A stretch of DNA of 64,000 bases from an uncultured Mesorhizobium sp. (GCA_937958475.1 CALFXR010000204.1:1-64000), one strand, 5' to 3'. Positions 25,399-34,557 are shown, counted from the stretch's first letter. The notes: a model not told the origin generated them from the letters alone. Numbers and translations: made by a program.

Positions 25399-27363
25399 AT
25401 GACCGAACTCGACACGTTCCCGAAATACCTCCTGCGCAATGCCGAGGCGTTCGGCACGCTGCCGGCCATGCGCCACAAGGACCACGGCATCTGGCAGAGC
25501 TGGACGTGGAGCGAACAGTTCGCCGAGGTCCGCGCGCTCGCGCTCGGCCTCAGGGACTTCGGGCTCGCCCGCGGCGACAAGCTCGCCGTCATTGGCGGCA
25601 ACCGGCCGCGGCTCTACTGGACGTGCATCGCCGTGCAGTCGCTCGGCGCGGTGCCGGTACCCGTCTATGCCGATGCCGTCGCCGAGGAACTGGCGCATGT
25701 CCTCAACAACGCCGAAGTCCGCTTCGCCGTGGTGCAGGACCAGGAGCAGGTCGACAAGATCCAGTCGTTCGCCGCCGACATCCCGAACCTGTCGCTGGTC
25801 ATCTACGACGAGCCGCGCGGCCTGCGCGACTACGATGCGGCCGGCCTCGTCGCCTTCGCGGCGGTGCAGGAACGCGGCGCGGCGCTCCTGCGCGCCGATC
25901 CCGCGCTTGGGCGGCGATGGGAAGAGGAGATCCGCGCCGCCAGCGGCGACGACATTTCCGTCATCCTCTACACGTCGGGCACGACCGGCCGCTCGAAGGG
26001 CGTGATGATCAGCGCCGTCGGCGCCGTCAACGCGGCGCGGGACACGGCGACGTTCGACGGGCTCAACGAGCGCGACAGCGTGCTGGCCTACCTGCCGCTC
26101 GCCTGGGTCGGCGACCACTACCTCAACTACGCCCAGGGCTACGTGTCCGGCTTCTGCGTCAACTGCCCGGAAAGCCCGCAGACGGTGGCGCACGACCTGC
26201 GCGAGATCGGCCCGACCTTCTATTTCGCGCCGCCGCGCATCTTCGAGGGGCTGCTGACGACGGTGACCATCCGCATGGAGGACGCCGGCTGGCTGAAGCG
26301 CCGGCTCTATCACTATTTCATCGGCGTCGCCCGCCGCCACGGCGAGGCGATCCTGGAGAAGCGGCCGGTGCCGCTGACGGGCCGGCTCGCCTACGCGATC
26401 GGCAGCCTGCTGATCTACGGGCCGCTGAAGAACATCCTCGGCTTCTCGCGTATCCGCACCGCCTACACCGCCGGCGAGGCGATCGGCGAGGACCTGTTCT
26501 CGTTCTTCCGCTCGCTCGGCGTCAACCTGAAGCAGCTCTACGGACAGACCGAGGCCTTCCTCTACGTGACCGCGCAGAAGGACGGCGCGGTGCGCGCCGA
26601 CACGGTCGGGCCGGCGGCGCCGAATGTCGACGTCAGGATCTCCGACTCCGGCGAGGTGCAGTTCCGCTCGCCCGGCCAGTTCGTCGGCTATTTCCGCCAG
26701 GAGGCGCAGACCGCCGAGGTGATGACGGCGGACGGCTACGTGAAGACCGGCGACGCCGGCTTCTTCGAGAAGGACGGCCAGCTCCGCATCATCGACCGCG
26801 CCAAGGACGTCGGCAAGCTGCGCTCGGGCGCGCTGTTCGCGCCGAAATACATCGAGAACGTGCTGAAGTTCTTCCCCAACATCAAGGAGGCGGTGGCCTT
26901 CGGCGACGGCCGCGACTTCGCCACCGCCTTCATCAACATCGACCTGCAGGCGGTGGGCAACTGGGCGGAGAGGAACAACATCTCCTACGGCTCCTACCAG
27001 GAACTCGCCGGCCATCCGGAGGTCTACAAGACGATCGCCCGGCACGTCGCCGAGACGAACCGGCGCCTGGCCAAGGAACCGATGATGGCGGGCGCGCAGA
27101 TCAAGCGCTTCCTGGTGCTGCACAAGGAACTCGATCCCGACGACGGCGAGCTGACGCGAACGCTGAAGGTGCGACGCTCGACCGTTTCCGAGCGCTACGG
27201 ACCGCTGATCGAGGCGCTCTACGACGGCTCGACGGAGAAATACGTCGAGACCGAGGTCACCTTCGAGGACGGCCGCAAGGGCAACGTCCGCGCGACGGTG
27301 AAGATCATGGACGCCGAGTTCTTCGCCGTTCCAGCCGAACCGATGCGCGAGGCCGCGGAATGA
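25399..27363 (+). CDS. AMP-forming long-chain acyl-CoA ligase-like enzyme
   Basis: The 654-residue ANL-superfamily enzyme activates a carboxylic acid as acyl-AMP and then acyl-CoA. The AMP-binding loop YTSGTTGRSKGVM is near residues 190-203, LYGQTEAF is the A5 motif, the A7-type motif VKTGDAGFF is present and the C-terminal domain follows IIDRAKDVGKLRSG. Length and the ending resemble long-chain (FadD15/AcsL-type) ligases. GGGAG precedes the ATG. Its stop overlaps the LivG start (ATGA), so it is the first gene of the transport operon. This suggests the imported ligand is an acid that is CoA-activated on entry. Confidence 0.92.
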   Translation: MTELDTFPKYLLRNAEAFGTLPAMRHKDHGIWQSWTWSEQFAEVRALALGLRDFGLARGDKLAVIGGNRPRLYWTCIAVQSLGAVPVPVYADAVAEELAHVLNNAEVRFAVVQDQEQVDKIQSFAADIPNLSLVIYDEPRGLRDYDAAGLVAFAAVQERGAALLRADPALGRRWEEEIRAASGDDISVILYTSGTTGRSKGVMISAVGAVNAARDTATFDGLNERDSVLAYLPLAWVGDHYLNYAQGYVSGFCVNCPESPQTVAHDLREIGPTFYFAPPRIFEGLLTTVTIRMEDAGWLKRRLYHYFIGVARRHGEAILEKRPVPLTGRLAYAIGSLLIYGPLKNILGFSRIRTAYTAGEAIGEDLFSFFRSLGVNLKQLYGQTEAFLYVTAQKDGAVRADTVGPAAPNVDVRISDSGEVQFRSPGQFVGYFRQEAQTAEVMTADGYVKTGDAGFFEKDGQLRIIDRAKDVGKLRSGALFAPKYIENVLKFFPNIKEAVAFGDGRDFATAFINIDLQAVGNWAERNNISYGSYQELAGHPEVYKTIARHVAETNRRLAKEPMMAGAQIKRFLVLHKELDPDDGELTRTLKVRRSTVSERYGPLIEALYDGSTEKYVETEVTFEDGRKGNVRATVKIMDAEFFAVPAEPMREAAE

Positions 27364-28184
27364 ACGCGATCGCCGAACCGCCGGTACTCGCGGCCCCCGA
27401 CGACGGCATCAAGCCGGGCGAAGTCCTGCTCGAGGTCAACAACGTGTCGCTGTCGTTCGGCGGCGTGAAGGCGGTGACCAACATCTCCTTCGACGTGCGC
27501 AAGGGCGAGATCCGCGCCATCATCGGCCCCAACGGCGCCGGCAAGACGTCGATGCTCAACGTCATCAACGGCTTCTACCACCCGCAGGAAGGCGAGATCG
27601 TGTTCCGCGGCGAGAAGCGGCGCCGCATGCAGCCCTACGAGGCGGCGGCGTCGGGCATCGCGCGCACCTTCCAGAACGTGGCGCTGTTCAAGGGCATGTC
27701 GACGCTCGACAACATCATGTCGGGACGGACGCTGAAGATGAAGCGCGGCTTCCTGTGGCAACTGCTGCACTACGGGCCGGCGCGCGACGAGGAGATCGCG
27801 AACCGGCGCAAGGTCGAGGAGATCATCGACTTCCTCGAGATCGAGGCGATCCGCAAGACGCCGGTCGGCAAGCTGCCCTACGGCCTGCAGAAGCGCGTCG
27901 AGCTCGGCCGGGCGCTGGCCATGGAGCCGGACCTGCTCCTGCTCGACGAGCCGATGGCGGGCATGAACCTCGAGGAGAAGGAGGACATGAGCCGCTTCAT
28001 CCTCGACGTGAACCGCCAGATGCGCACGACGATCGCGCTGATCGAGCACGACATGGGCGTGGTCATGGACCTTTCCGACCGGGTGGTCGTGCTCGACTAC
28101 GGCAAGAAGATCGCCGACGGCACGCCCGACGTGGTCAAGAACAACCAGGACGTCATCGACGCCTATCTCGGCGTGGCGCACTGA
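27360..28184 (+). CDS. LivG-type ABC transporter ATP-binding protein
   Basis: The 274-residue cytoplasmic ATPase is of the branched-chain amino acid/urea/amide (HAAT) ABC class. The Walker A is GPNGAGKTS near residues 56-64, the Walker B is LLLLDEPMAGMN and the switch is ALIEHDMG. The ABC signature is divergent: LPYGLQKRVELGRALA in place of LSYGQQRR-type sequence. It overlaps the ligase gene by 4 bp. A 97-bp gap follows before the permease. Confidence 0.94.
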   Translation: MNAIAEPPVLAAPDDGIKPGEVLLEVNNVSLSFGGVKAVTNISFDVRKGEIRAIIGPNGAGKTSMLNVINGFYHPQEGEIVFRGEKRRRMQPYEAAASGIARTFQNVALFKGMSTLDNIMSGRTLKMKRGFLWQLLHYGPARDEEIANRRKVEEIIDFLEIEAIRKTPVGKLPYGLQKRVELGRALAMEPDLLLLDEPMAGMNLEEKEDMSRFILDVNRQMRTTIALIEHDMGVVMDLSDRVVVLDYGKKIADGTPDVVKNNQDVIDAYLGVAH

Positions 28185-28281
28185 TGGGAGCGGGCATGCG
28201 GACCGGAACATCGATGGATCTGCCGCGGACTGCCGGCCGGGCACGCGCCGCAGCGGCGCGCGGCGGCGGACGGGGGCTCTG

Positions 28282-29241
28282 ATGGATTTCCTCCACGACA
28301 TCCTGCTTCGTCCGTTCATGGACATGGCCAGCCAGCCGGACTTCTTCCTCCAGGTGGTCTGGGAAGGGTTCGTCGCCGGCATCCTCTACGCGCTGATCGC
28401 GCTCGGCTTCGTGCTGATCTACAAGGCTTCGGGCGTGTTCAACTTCGCCCAGGGCATCATGGTCGTGTTCGCCGGCCTCACCCTGGTCGGCCTCCACGAG
28501 AAGGGCGTGCCGGCCTGGCTGGCGCTGATCCTGACCATAGGCGTGATGGCGCTGCTGGCGGTCTGCATCGAGCGCTTCGTCATGCGCAAGCTGGTGGCGC
28601 AGCCCGACATCATCCTGCTGATGTCGACGATCGGCATGACCTACTTCCTCGTCGGCCTGGGCGAATTCGTCTTCGGCGGCGAGCCCAAGCAGATGATCAC
28701 CAGCGAGCTCGGCCTGCCGACCGGCTCGACCGCCGTGGAGATCGGCGAGCGGGGACTGATCATCTTCCAGCACATCGACATCGCAGCCGCCGTGATCGCC
28801 ATCATCATGGTCGCCGCGCTGGCGGTGTTCTTCAACCGCACGCGCATCGGCCGGGCGCTGCGCGCGGTCGCCGACGACCACCAGGCGGCGCTGTCGGTGG
28901 GCATCTCGCTCAACCAGATCTGGGCGATCGTCTGGTTCGCGGCGGGCATCGTGGCGCTGGCCACCGGCATCATGTGGGGCGCGCGCTCCGACGTCTCCTT
29001 CGCGCTGGAGATCGTGGCGCTGAAGGCGCTGCCGGTGCTCATCCTCGGCGGCTTCACCTCGATCCCCGGCGCCATCGTCGGCGGCCTGATCATCGGCATC
29101 GGCGAGAAGATCGGCGAGATCTTCTGGGGCCCGCTGGTCGGCGGCGGCATCGAGAGCTGGCTGGCCTACATGATCGCCCTGATATTCCTGCTGTTCAGGC
29201 CGCAGGGCCTGTTCGGCGAACGCATCATCGAGCGGATCTGA
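28282..29241 (+). CDS. LivH-type ABC transporter permease
   Basis: The 319-residue inner-membrane permease has the LivH pattern: GFVAGILYALIALGFVLIYKASG near the start, the RALRAVADDHQAALSVGIS coupling loop near residues 190-208 and the LKALPVLILGGFTSIPGAIVGG segment. It forms the channel with the LivM-type protein encoded 16 bp downstream. Confidence 0.94.
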   Translation: MDFLHDILLRPFMDMASQPDFFLQVVWEGFVAGILYALIALGFVLIYKASGVFNFAQGIMVVFAGLTLVGLHEKGVPAWLALILTIGVMALLAVCIERFVMRKLVAQPDIILLMSTIGMTYFLVGLGEFVFGGEPKQMITSELGLPTGSTAVEIGERGLIIFQHIDIAAAVIAIIMVAALAVFFNRTRIGRALRAVADDHQAALSVGISLNQIWAIVWFAAGIVALATGIMWGARSDVSFALEIVALKALPVLILGGFTSIPGAIVGGLIIGIGEKIGEIFWGPLVGGGIESWLAYMIALIFLLFRPQGLFGERIIERI

Positions 29242-29257
29242 TCGGGCGGGACAAGAC

Positions 29258-30337
29258 ATGCTCTACAGGGAAGTCGGCCAGTTCAAGACCAGCTACGCGG
29301 CGGACCAGCAGGTCTTTCCGATCCGCCAGGACCGCATCGGCGTCGTCCTCATCCTGCTCGTGGCGCTGGTCGTGGTGCCTTGGGCAGGCAACGATTTCTT
29401 CCTTTCGGCGGTCGCCATCCCGTTCCTGGTGCTGGCGCTGGCGACGATCGGGCTCAACGTGCTCACCGGCTATGCCGGCCAGCTGTCGCTCGGCACCGGC
29501 GGCTTCATGGGGGTCGGCGCCTACGCCTGCTACAAGCTGGTGACGACCTTCCCCGACGCGCCGATCATCGTCCACGTGCTGCTATCGGGCTTCGCCGCGG
29601 CGGCGCTGGGCATCGTCTTCGGCCTGCCGTCGCTGCGCATCAAGGGTCTCTACCTGGCGGTGACCACGCTCGCCGCGCAGTTCTTCTTCGAATGGTGCTT
29701 CATCCGCGTGCCGTGGCTCTACAACTACAACGCCTCGGGCGCGATCGAGGTGCCGGGACGGCAGATGTTCGGCGTCACGCTGACCGGGCCGTCGGCGTCG
29801 AGCACGGCGCGCTACTACGCCGTCCTGTTCGTCGTCATCGTCCTGACGTTCCTGGTGAAGAACCTGATCCGCGGACGCATCGGCCGGCAATGGATGATGA
29901 TCCGCGACATGGACATCGCCGCCGAGCTGATGGGCGTGCGGCCGCTGCACGCCAAGCTGTCGGCCTTCGCCGTGTCGTCCTACCTGTGCGGCGTCTCCGG
30001 AGCGATGTTCGTCTTCTTCTACCTCGGCGCGGCGGAGCCTTCGGCGTTTTCGGTGACGCTGTCGTTCCAGGTGCTGTTCATGGCGATCCTCGGCGGCCTC
30101 GGCTCGCTGGTCGGCTCGTTCTTCGGCGCCGCCTTCATCTGGATCCTGCCGATCCTGCTGCGCTGGGGCATGCCGCTGGTCGGCATGCCTCTCCCGTCGG
30201 AAACCGTCACGCAGCTCACCTCGATGATCGTCGGCGCGCTGATCATCGTCTTCCTCATCCTCGAGCCGCACGGGCTCGCCAGGCTGTGGCAGATCGGGAA
30301 GGAAAAGCTCAGGGTATGGCCGTTCCCCTACGCCTGA
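29258..30337 (+). CDS. LivM-type ABC transporter permease
   Basis: The 359-residue inner-membrane permease has the LivM motif ATIGLNVLTGYAGQLSLGTGGFMGVGAY near residues 60-90, a coupling loop (WMMIRDMDIAAELMGV) and a late GGLGSLVGSFFGAAF segment. It has a hydrophilic N-terminus of about 30 residues before the first helix. It partners with the LivH-type protein upstream. A hairpin separates it from the binding-protein gene. Confidence 0.94.
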   Translation: MLYREVGQFKTSYAADQQVFPIRQDRIGVVLILLVALVVVPWAGNDFFLSAVAIPFLVLALATIGLNVLTGYAGQLSLGTGGFMGVGAYACYKLVTTFPDAPIIVHVLLSGFAAAALGIVFGLPSLRIKGLYLAVTTLAAQFFFEWCFIRVPWLYNYNASGAIEVPGRQMFGVTLTGPSASSTARYYAVLFVVIVLTFLVKNLIRGRIGRQWMMIRDMDIAAELMGVRPLHAKLSAFAVSSYLCGVSGAMFVFFYLGAAEPSAFSVTLSFQVLFMAILGGLGSLVGSFFGAAFIWILPILLRWGMPLVGMPLPSETVTQLTSMIVGALIIVFLILEPHGLARLWQIGKEKLRVWPFPYA

Positions 30338-30376
30338 GCACGGAATCGGCGTCCCGCAGGGGCGCCGGAGAGGATA

Positions 30377-30400
30377 TCCAGGCTTCGAGCCTTGCCTGGA
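30377..30400 (+). promoter_or_regulatory. Stem-loop between livM-type and binding-protein genes
   Basis: Perfect 7-bp arms TCCAGGC/GCCTGGA enclose a 10-base loop, 59 bp before the receptor start. Such intercistronic hairpins in ABC operons often stabilise the receptor mRNA or partly terminate upstream reading. No T-run follows. Confidence 0.45.
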
Positions 30401-30458
30401 ACCGGAAATCTCAAGGCTCACCAACGGCCTCGCGGCCAGACTATCGGGAGGAAACGAC

Positions 30459-31778
30459 ATGATGAGAAAATCGGTGATCGTCGGCGGCCTGTTCGCCGTG
30501 CTGGCGACGTCGGCTGCGGTCCCCGCCTATGCGGAGGACAGCATCTACGTCCCGCTGTTCACCTACCGCACCGGCCCCTATGCCGGATCGGGCATTCCCA
30601 TCGCCAACGGCATGGGCGACTACTTCACGATGCTCAACGAGCGCGACGGCGGCATCAACGGCGTCAAGATCGTCGTCGAGGAGTGCGAAACCGGCTACGA
30701 CACGCAGAAGGGCGTGGAGTGCTACGAGCAGGTCAAGGCCAAGAACCCGGTCGTGATCACGCCCTACTCGACGGGCATCACGCTCCAGGTCATCCCCAAG
30801 GCCGGCGTCGACAAGATCCCCGTCCTGTCGATGGCCTACGGCCTGTCGGCCGCGGCGGTGGGCGACACGTTCCCGTGGGTGTTCAACCCGCCGGACACCT
30901 ACTGGGACGGCGCGTCGGCGATCATCACCGACATCGCCAACCGCGAAGGCGGCCTCGACAAGCTGGCCGGCAAGAAGATCGGCTACATCTATCTCGACGC
31001 CGGCTACGGCAAGGAGCCGATCCCGCTGCTCGAGGACTTCTCGAAGAAGTACGGCTTCACGCTGACCCAGTACCCCGTGCCGGGCAAGGAGATGCAGAAC
31101 CAGGCCTCGCAATGGCTCAACATCCGCCGCGACAACCCCGACTACATGTACATGCAGGGCTGGGGCGCCATGAATCCGACCGCGGTCAAGGAAGCCACCA
31201 AGATCCGCTATCCGATGGATCGCTTCTACGGCATCTGGTGGTCGGGCGGCAACGATGACGCGGCGGCGGGCGGCGATGCGGCCAAGGGCTACCGCACGCT
31301 CAACTTCCACGGCGTCGGCAAGGATTTCGGCGTCATCCAGGACATCAAGAAGTTTGTCGTGGATGCCGGCAAGAGCCACGTCGACGCGGCCAAGTTCGCC
31401 GACAACCTCTACAACCGCGGCGTCTACAACTCGATGCTGATCGCCGAGGGCATCCGCCGGGCGCAGGAGATCTCCGGCAACAAGGTGATCACCGCGGCCG
31501 ACATGCGCGACGGCCTGGAGAACCTCGACATCGACGCGGCGCGGCTGAAGGAGATGGGCATGGAAGGCTTCGCCGAGCCGATGAAGCTCTCCTGCTCCGA
31601 CCACTCCGGCCACCACAAGGTCTACGTGGTGGAATGGAACGGCAGCGACTGGCAGAAGGCGAGCGACTGGTTCTCGCCGATGACCGACGTCGTGCGCCCG
31701 ATGCTGGAAAAGGCCGCCGCCGACTACACGGCCGCCAACGCGCCGTGGCCGAAGCGCGAAGAGGCCTGCAAGAACTAG
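30459..31778 (+). CDS. HAAT-family ABC substrate-binding protein (LivK/urea/amide type)
   Basis: The 439-residue periplasmic receptor has a signal peptide (MRKSVIVGGLFAVLATSAAV, likely cleavage after AYA). The mature protein has type I periplasmic-binding-fold features: FTYRTGPYAGSGIPIANG, GVKIVVEECETGYDTQKGVECYE and the GLSAAAVGDTFPWVFNPP segment. GGGAGG precedes the first of two adjacent ATGs. The operon contains an acyl-CoA ligase, so the ligand is probably a carboxylic acid rather than a branched amino acid, which is inference. Confidence 0.93.
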   Translation: MMRKSVIVGGLFAVLATSAAVPAYAEDSIYVPLFTYRTGPYAGSGIPIANGMGDYFTMLNERDGGINGVKIVVEECETGYDTQKGVECYEQVKAKNPVVITPYSTGITLQVIPKAGVDKIPVLSMAYGLSAAAVGDTFPWVFNPPDTYWDGASAIITDIANREGGLDKLAGKKIGYIYLDAGYGKEPIPLLEDFSKKYGFTLTQYPVPGKEMQNQASQWLNIRRDNPDYMYMQGWGAMNPTAVKEATKIRYPMDRFYGIWWSGGNDDAAAGGDAAKGYRTLNFHGVGKDFGVIQDIKKFVVDAGKSHVDAAKFADNLYNRGVYNSMLIAEGIRRAQEISGNKVITAADMRDGLENLDIDAARLKEMGMEGFAEPMKLSCSDHSGHHKVYVVEWNGSDWQKASDWFSPMTDVVRPMLEKAAADYTAANAPWPKREEACKN

Positions 31779-31789
31779 CCAGGCGAAAC

Positions 31790-31820
31790 GGCCCGCGTCG
31801 CGCATCGTGCGGCGCGGGCC
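31790..31820 (+). terminator. Strong intercistronic stem-loop after the binding-protein gene
   Basis: Twelve-base arms (31790-31801 and 31809-31820, one mispair) flank GCATCGT. There is no T-run, so it may act as an attenuator or RNA stabiliser between the receptor and the next two genes. Confidence 0.5.
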
Positions 31821-31839
31821 GGACTTTCGGGAGACGGCG

Positions 31840-32220
31840 ATGAACGCGACGCTCCTGGCGGAAGTCACCACGCGGCTGCGCGACCTCTGCCTCGCGCTGC
31901 CGGAGACGGCCGAGGTGGAGGCCTGGGGCGACCCGACCTTCCGCGTCGGCGGCAAGATCTTCGCCATGGTGAAGACCGGCGACGGCCGCATCTCGGTGTG
32001 GTGCAAGGCACCGCCCGGCAGCCAGGAGGTGCTGGTCGGCGCCGAGCCCGAAACCTTCTTCGTGCCGCCCTATGTCGGCGCGAAGGGCTGGGTGGGAATG
32101 CGGCTAGACCGCGACCCCGACTGGAAGGACGTGTCGGCGCTGGTCGACAGGAGCTACCGCCTCGTCGCGCCGAAGCGGCGGGTGCGTGGCGGGAAGGAAA
32201 CGGGGAAGGACAGCGGATGA
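31840..32220 (+). CDS. MmcQ/YjbR family protein
   Basis: The 126-residue protein matches the MmcQ/YjbR (DUF419) family: LCLALPETAEVEAWGDPTFRV, KIFAMVK, ISVWCKAPPGSQEVLV and KGWVGMRLD are the typical blocks. Family structures suggest a double-wing DNA-binding-like fold, but function is not established. The ATG with CGGGAG upstream gives the family N-terminus. It sits inside the Liv-type operon and overlaps the LivF start (ATGA), an unusual place for this family. Confidence 0.88.
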   Translation: MNATLLAEVTTRLRDLCLALPETAEVEAWGDPTFRVGGKIFAMVKTGDGRISVWCKAPPGSQEVLVGAEPETFFVPPYVGAKGWVGMRLDRDPDWKDVSALVDRSYRLVAPKRRVRGGKETGKDSG

Positions 32221-33056
32221 CGAACGCGGCGAAACTGCCGGAGCCGAAGCCGGCCGAACCGATCCTCCAGGTGAACAACATCGAGGTCATCTACGACCAC
32301 GTGATCCTGGTGCTGAAGGGGGTGTCGCTCGTCGTGCCGAAGGGCGGCATCACGGCGCTGCTCGGCGCCAACGGAGCCGGCAAGACGACGACGCTGAAGG
32401 CGATCTCGAACCTCCTGCAGGCCGAACGCGGCGAGGTGACCAAGGGCAACATCGTCTTCGAGGGCGCCGAGGTCCAGTCGCTGTCGCCGAACGAATTGGT
32501 GCGCCGCGGCTGCATCCAGGTGATGGAGGGCCGCCACTGCTTCGGCCACCTGACGGTGGAGGAGAATCTCCTGACCGGCGCCTTCACGCGGCGCGACGGC
32601 GGCGCGGCGATCCGCGCCGACCTCGACATGGTCTACCAGTATTTCCCGCGGCTCAGGCTGCGCCGGCAGAGCCAGGCCGGCTACACGTCGGGCGGCGAGC
32701 AGCAGATGACGGCGATCGGCCGGGCGCTGATGAGCCGGCCGAAGATGATCCTGCTCGACGAGCCGTCGATGGGGCTGGCGCCGCAACTCGTCGAGGAAAT
32801 CTTCGAGATCGTGCGCAAGCTGAACGAAGAGCAGGGCGTATCCTTCCTGCTCGCCGAGCAGAACACCAACATCGCGCTGCGTTACGCCAACCACGGCTAC
32901 ATCCTCGAATCGGGCCGCATCGTGCTCGACGGCGCCGCCTCGGCGCTGCGCGAGAACGAGGACGTCAAGGAATTCTACCTCGGCGTCGGCGGCGAGGGGC
33001 GCAAGTCGTTCCGCGACGTCAAGCACTACAAGCGGCGCAAGCGCTGGCTGGCCTGA
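32217..33056 (+). CDS. LivF-type ABC transporter ATP-binding protein
   Basis: The 279-residue ATPase has Walker A GANGAGKTT near residues 50-58, signature YTSGGEQQMTAIGRAL, Walker B MILLDEPSMGLAP and switch LLAEQNT. The YTSGGEQQM signature is the LivF form. A basic C-terminal tail (KHYKRRKRWLA) extends past the usual LivF end. It is the last gene of the operon and starts inside the stop of the MmcQ gene. Confidence 0.94.
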   Translation: MTNAAKLPEPKPAEPILQVNNIEVIYDHVILVLKGVSLVVPKGGITALLGANGAGKTTTLKAISNLLQAERGEVTKGNIVFEGAEVQSLSPNELVRRGCIQVMEGRHCFGHLTVEENLLTGAFTRRDGGAAIRADLDMVYQYFPRLRLRRQSQAGYTSGGEQQMTAIGRALMSRPKMILLDEPSMGLAPQLVEEIFEIVRKLNEEQGVSFLLAEQNTNIALRYANHGYILESGRIVLDGAASALRENEDVKEFYLGVGGEGRKSFRDVKHYKRRKRWLA

Positions 33057-33180
33057 CCGCGCCGGCGCAAGTCATCCGGGATAAACCGCCCCGCCATCTT
33101 GCCGCCGACGGACCTCGCGCCCTACGGTCCGCGTCGCGCGACCGGCCCAGCCGGCGCGGCAGGAGGCCGGCCGGGCGAGA

Positions 33181-34161
33181 ATGACAAGCACGTTTGTGTC
33201 GATCGTCGTCGGCCTCGCCGGGCTCGTGATCGGGGCCGACTTTCTCGTCCGCGGGGCGGTGGCGATCGCGCGCCGGCTGGGCGTGTCGTCGCTCGCGATC
33301 GGCCTCACCCTCGTCGGTTTCGGCACCTCGGTTCCCGAGACCGCCACCGCGATCCACGCCGTGCTCGCCGGCGCGCCGGGCCTGGCGGTCGGCAACATCG
33401 TCGGCGCCAACATCGCCAACTGTCTGCTCATCGTCGGCCTGGCGGCGACGATCGCGCCGGTCGCGGTGCCGGAATCGCTGATCCGCCGCGAAGGCTCGGC
33501 GCTGACCGTCGCGACGCTGCTCTTCGTCGCCTGGGGCACGTCGTTTCCGTTCGCCCGCGCGTCGGGCGTTGTCATGCTCGTCCTGCTCGGCGTCTACCTG
33601 TGGCTGACCTTCAGCCAGGAATCCACGCCGGACGACCGTGACGACGAGACGACGACGGCGGACCTCGTCCGCGCCGAGGGCTGGCGATTCGCCTTCCTGC
33701 GCTGGGTCGGCGCCTTTCCCACGGCGACCGCGCTGGTCCTTGCGGCCGGCGGCGTGCTGCTCATCGTCTACAGCGGCGGCGTCTTCGTCGACGGCGCGGT
33801 GGAACTGGCGCATGCGCTCGGCGTCTCCAGTTCGGTGATCGGGCTGAGCGTCGTGGCCATCGGCACGACGGCGCCGGAAATGGTCACGTCGGTGGTGGCG
33901 GCGCTGCGCGGCCGTCCGGGCCTGGCGATCGGCAACGCGATCGGCTCCTGCTTCTACAACCTGCTCGGCATCGGCGGCCTGATCGGCCTGATTTCGCCGG
34001 TGCCGGTTCCCGAAGGCATCGCGCGATTCGACTTCCCCGTTCTCGTCGCCGCGACGCTGCTCGTCTTCGTCCTCGCCTCGACCGGACGCAGGATCGCGCG
34101 CCCCGAAGGCATCGCCCTGGTCGGCTGCTACGCGATCTACCTGTTTGCACTTCTCCGCTGA
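33181..34161 (+). CDS. Calcium/sodium antiporter family protein (CaCA/YrbG-like)
   Basis: The 326-residue inner-membrane protein has two inverted halves, each carrying the CaCA alpha-repeat. The first is GLTLVGFGTSVPETATAIHA with GNIVGANIANCLL; the second is GLSVVAIGTTAPEMVTSVVAA with GNAIGSCFYNLLG. About ten membrane segments are predicted, with a charged loop (ESTPDDRDDETTTAD) between the halves. The family exchanges Ca2+ for Na+ or H+. It starts 124 bp after the LivF gene and appears separate. Confidence 0.9.
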   Translation: MTSTFVSIVVGLAGLVIGADFLVRGAVAIARRLGVSSLAIGLTLVGFGTSVPETATAIHAVLAGAPGLAVGNIVGANIANCLLIVGLAATIAPVAVPESLIRREGSALTVATLLFVAWGTSFPFARASGVVMLVLLGVYLWLTFSQESTPDDRDDETTTADLVRAEGWRFAFLRWVGAFPTATALVLAAGGVLLIVYSGGVFVDGAVELAHALGVSSSVIGLSVVAIGTTAPEMVTSVVAALRGRPGLAIGNAIGSCFYNLLGIGGLIGLISPVPVPEGIARFDFPVLVAATLLVFVLASTGRRIARPEGIALVGCYAIYLFALLR

Positions 34162-34261
34162 CCGGATTGCTGTGCGATGCACCGCCTGCGACGCTTCCCG
34201 CCATTGCCCTCGATCCCGCTTTTCGCTATGTGCCGATCAGTGCATTTGCGAGGAAATGACG

Positions 34262-34489
34262 ATGGCTGACCATGCGCCGACCGGACCCGTCGAACTGGGT
34301 GCGAAGATGGACTACGCGGAACACGACAAGACCTATTCGATGTTCCTCTCGCTCGCCAAGTACGGCACGCTGGCCTGCGTCGCGCTGATGATCGCGATGG
34401 CGTTCGGCTTCTTCACCAGCGCCGGCTTCTTCTCGGCGACGATCCTCTTCATCCTGATCAACGCCGTCGGCGCCTTCCTGCTTCGATAG
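34262..34489 (+). CDS. aa3-type cytochrome c oxidase subunit IV
   Basis: This 75-residue membrane protein has the alphaproteobacterial aa3 oxidase subunit IV pattern (MDYAEHDKTYSMFLSLAKYGTLACVALMI followed by a second hydrophobic stretch). AGGA lies seven bases upstream of the chosen ATG; ATG at 34256 is a close alternative. In rhizobia this small gene usually sits just ahead of the transhydrogenase genes, as here. It stabilises or accompanies the terminal oxidase, whose main subunits are not in this window. Confidence 0.88.
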   Translation: MADHAPTGPVELGAKMDYAEHDKTYSMFLSLAKYGTLACVALMIAMAFGFFTSAGFFSATILFILINAVGAFLLR

Positions 34490-34557
34490 GCCGATCCACC
34501 GCTGCCCGCCGGACCCGGTCCGGCGCGGCGTAGAACGGGATCCGACCGGAGGGGAAC

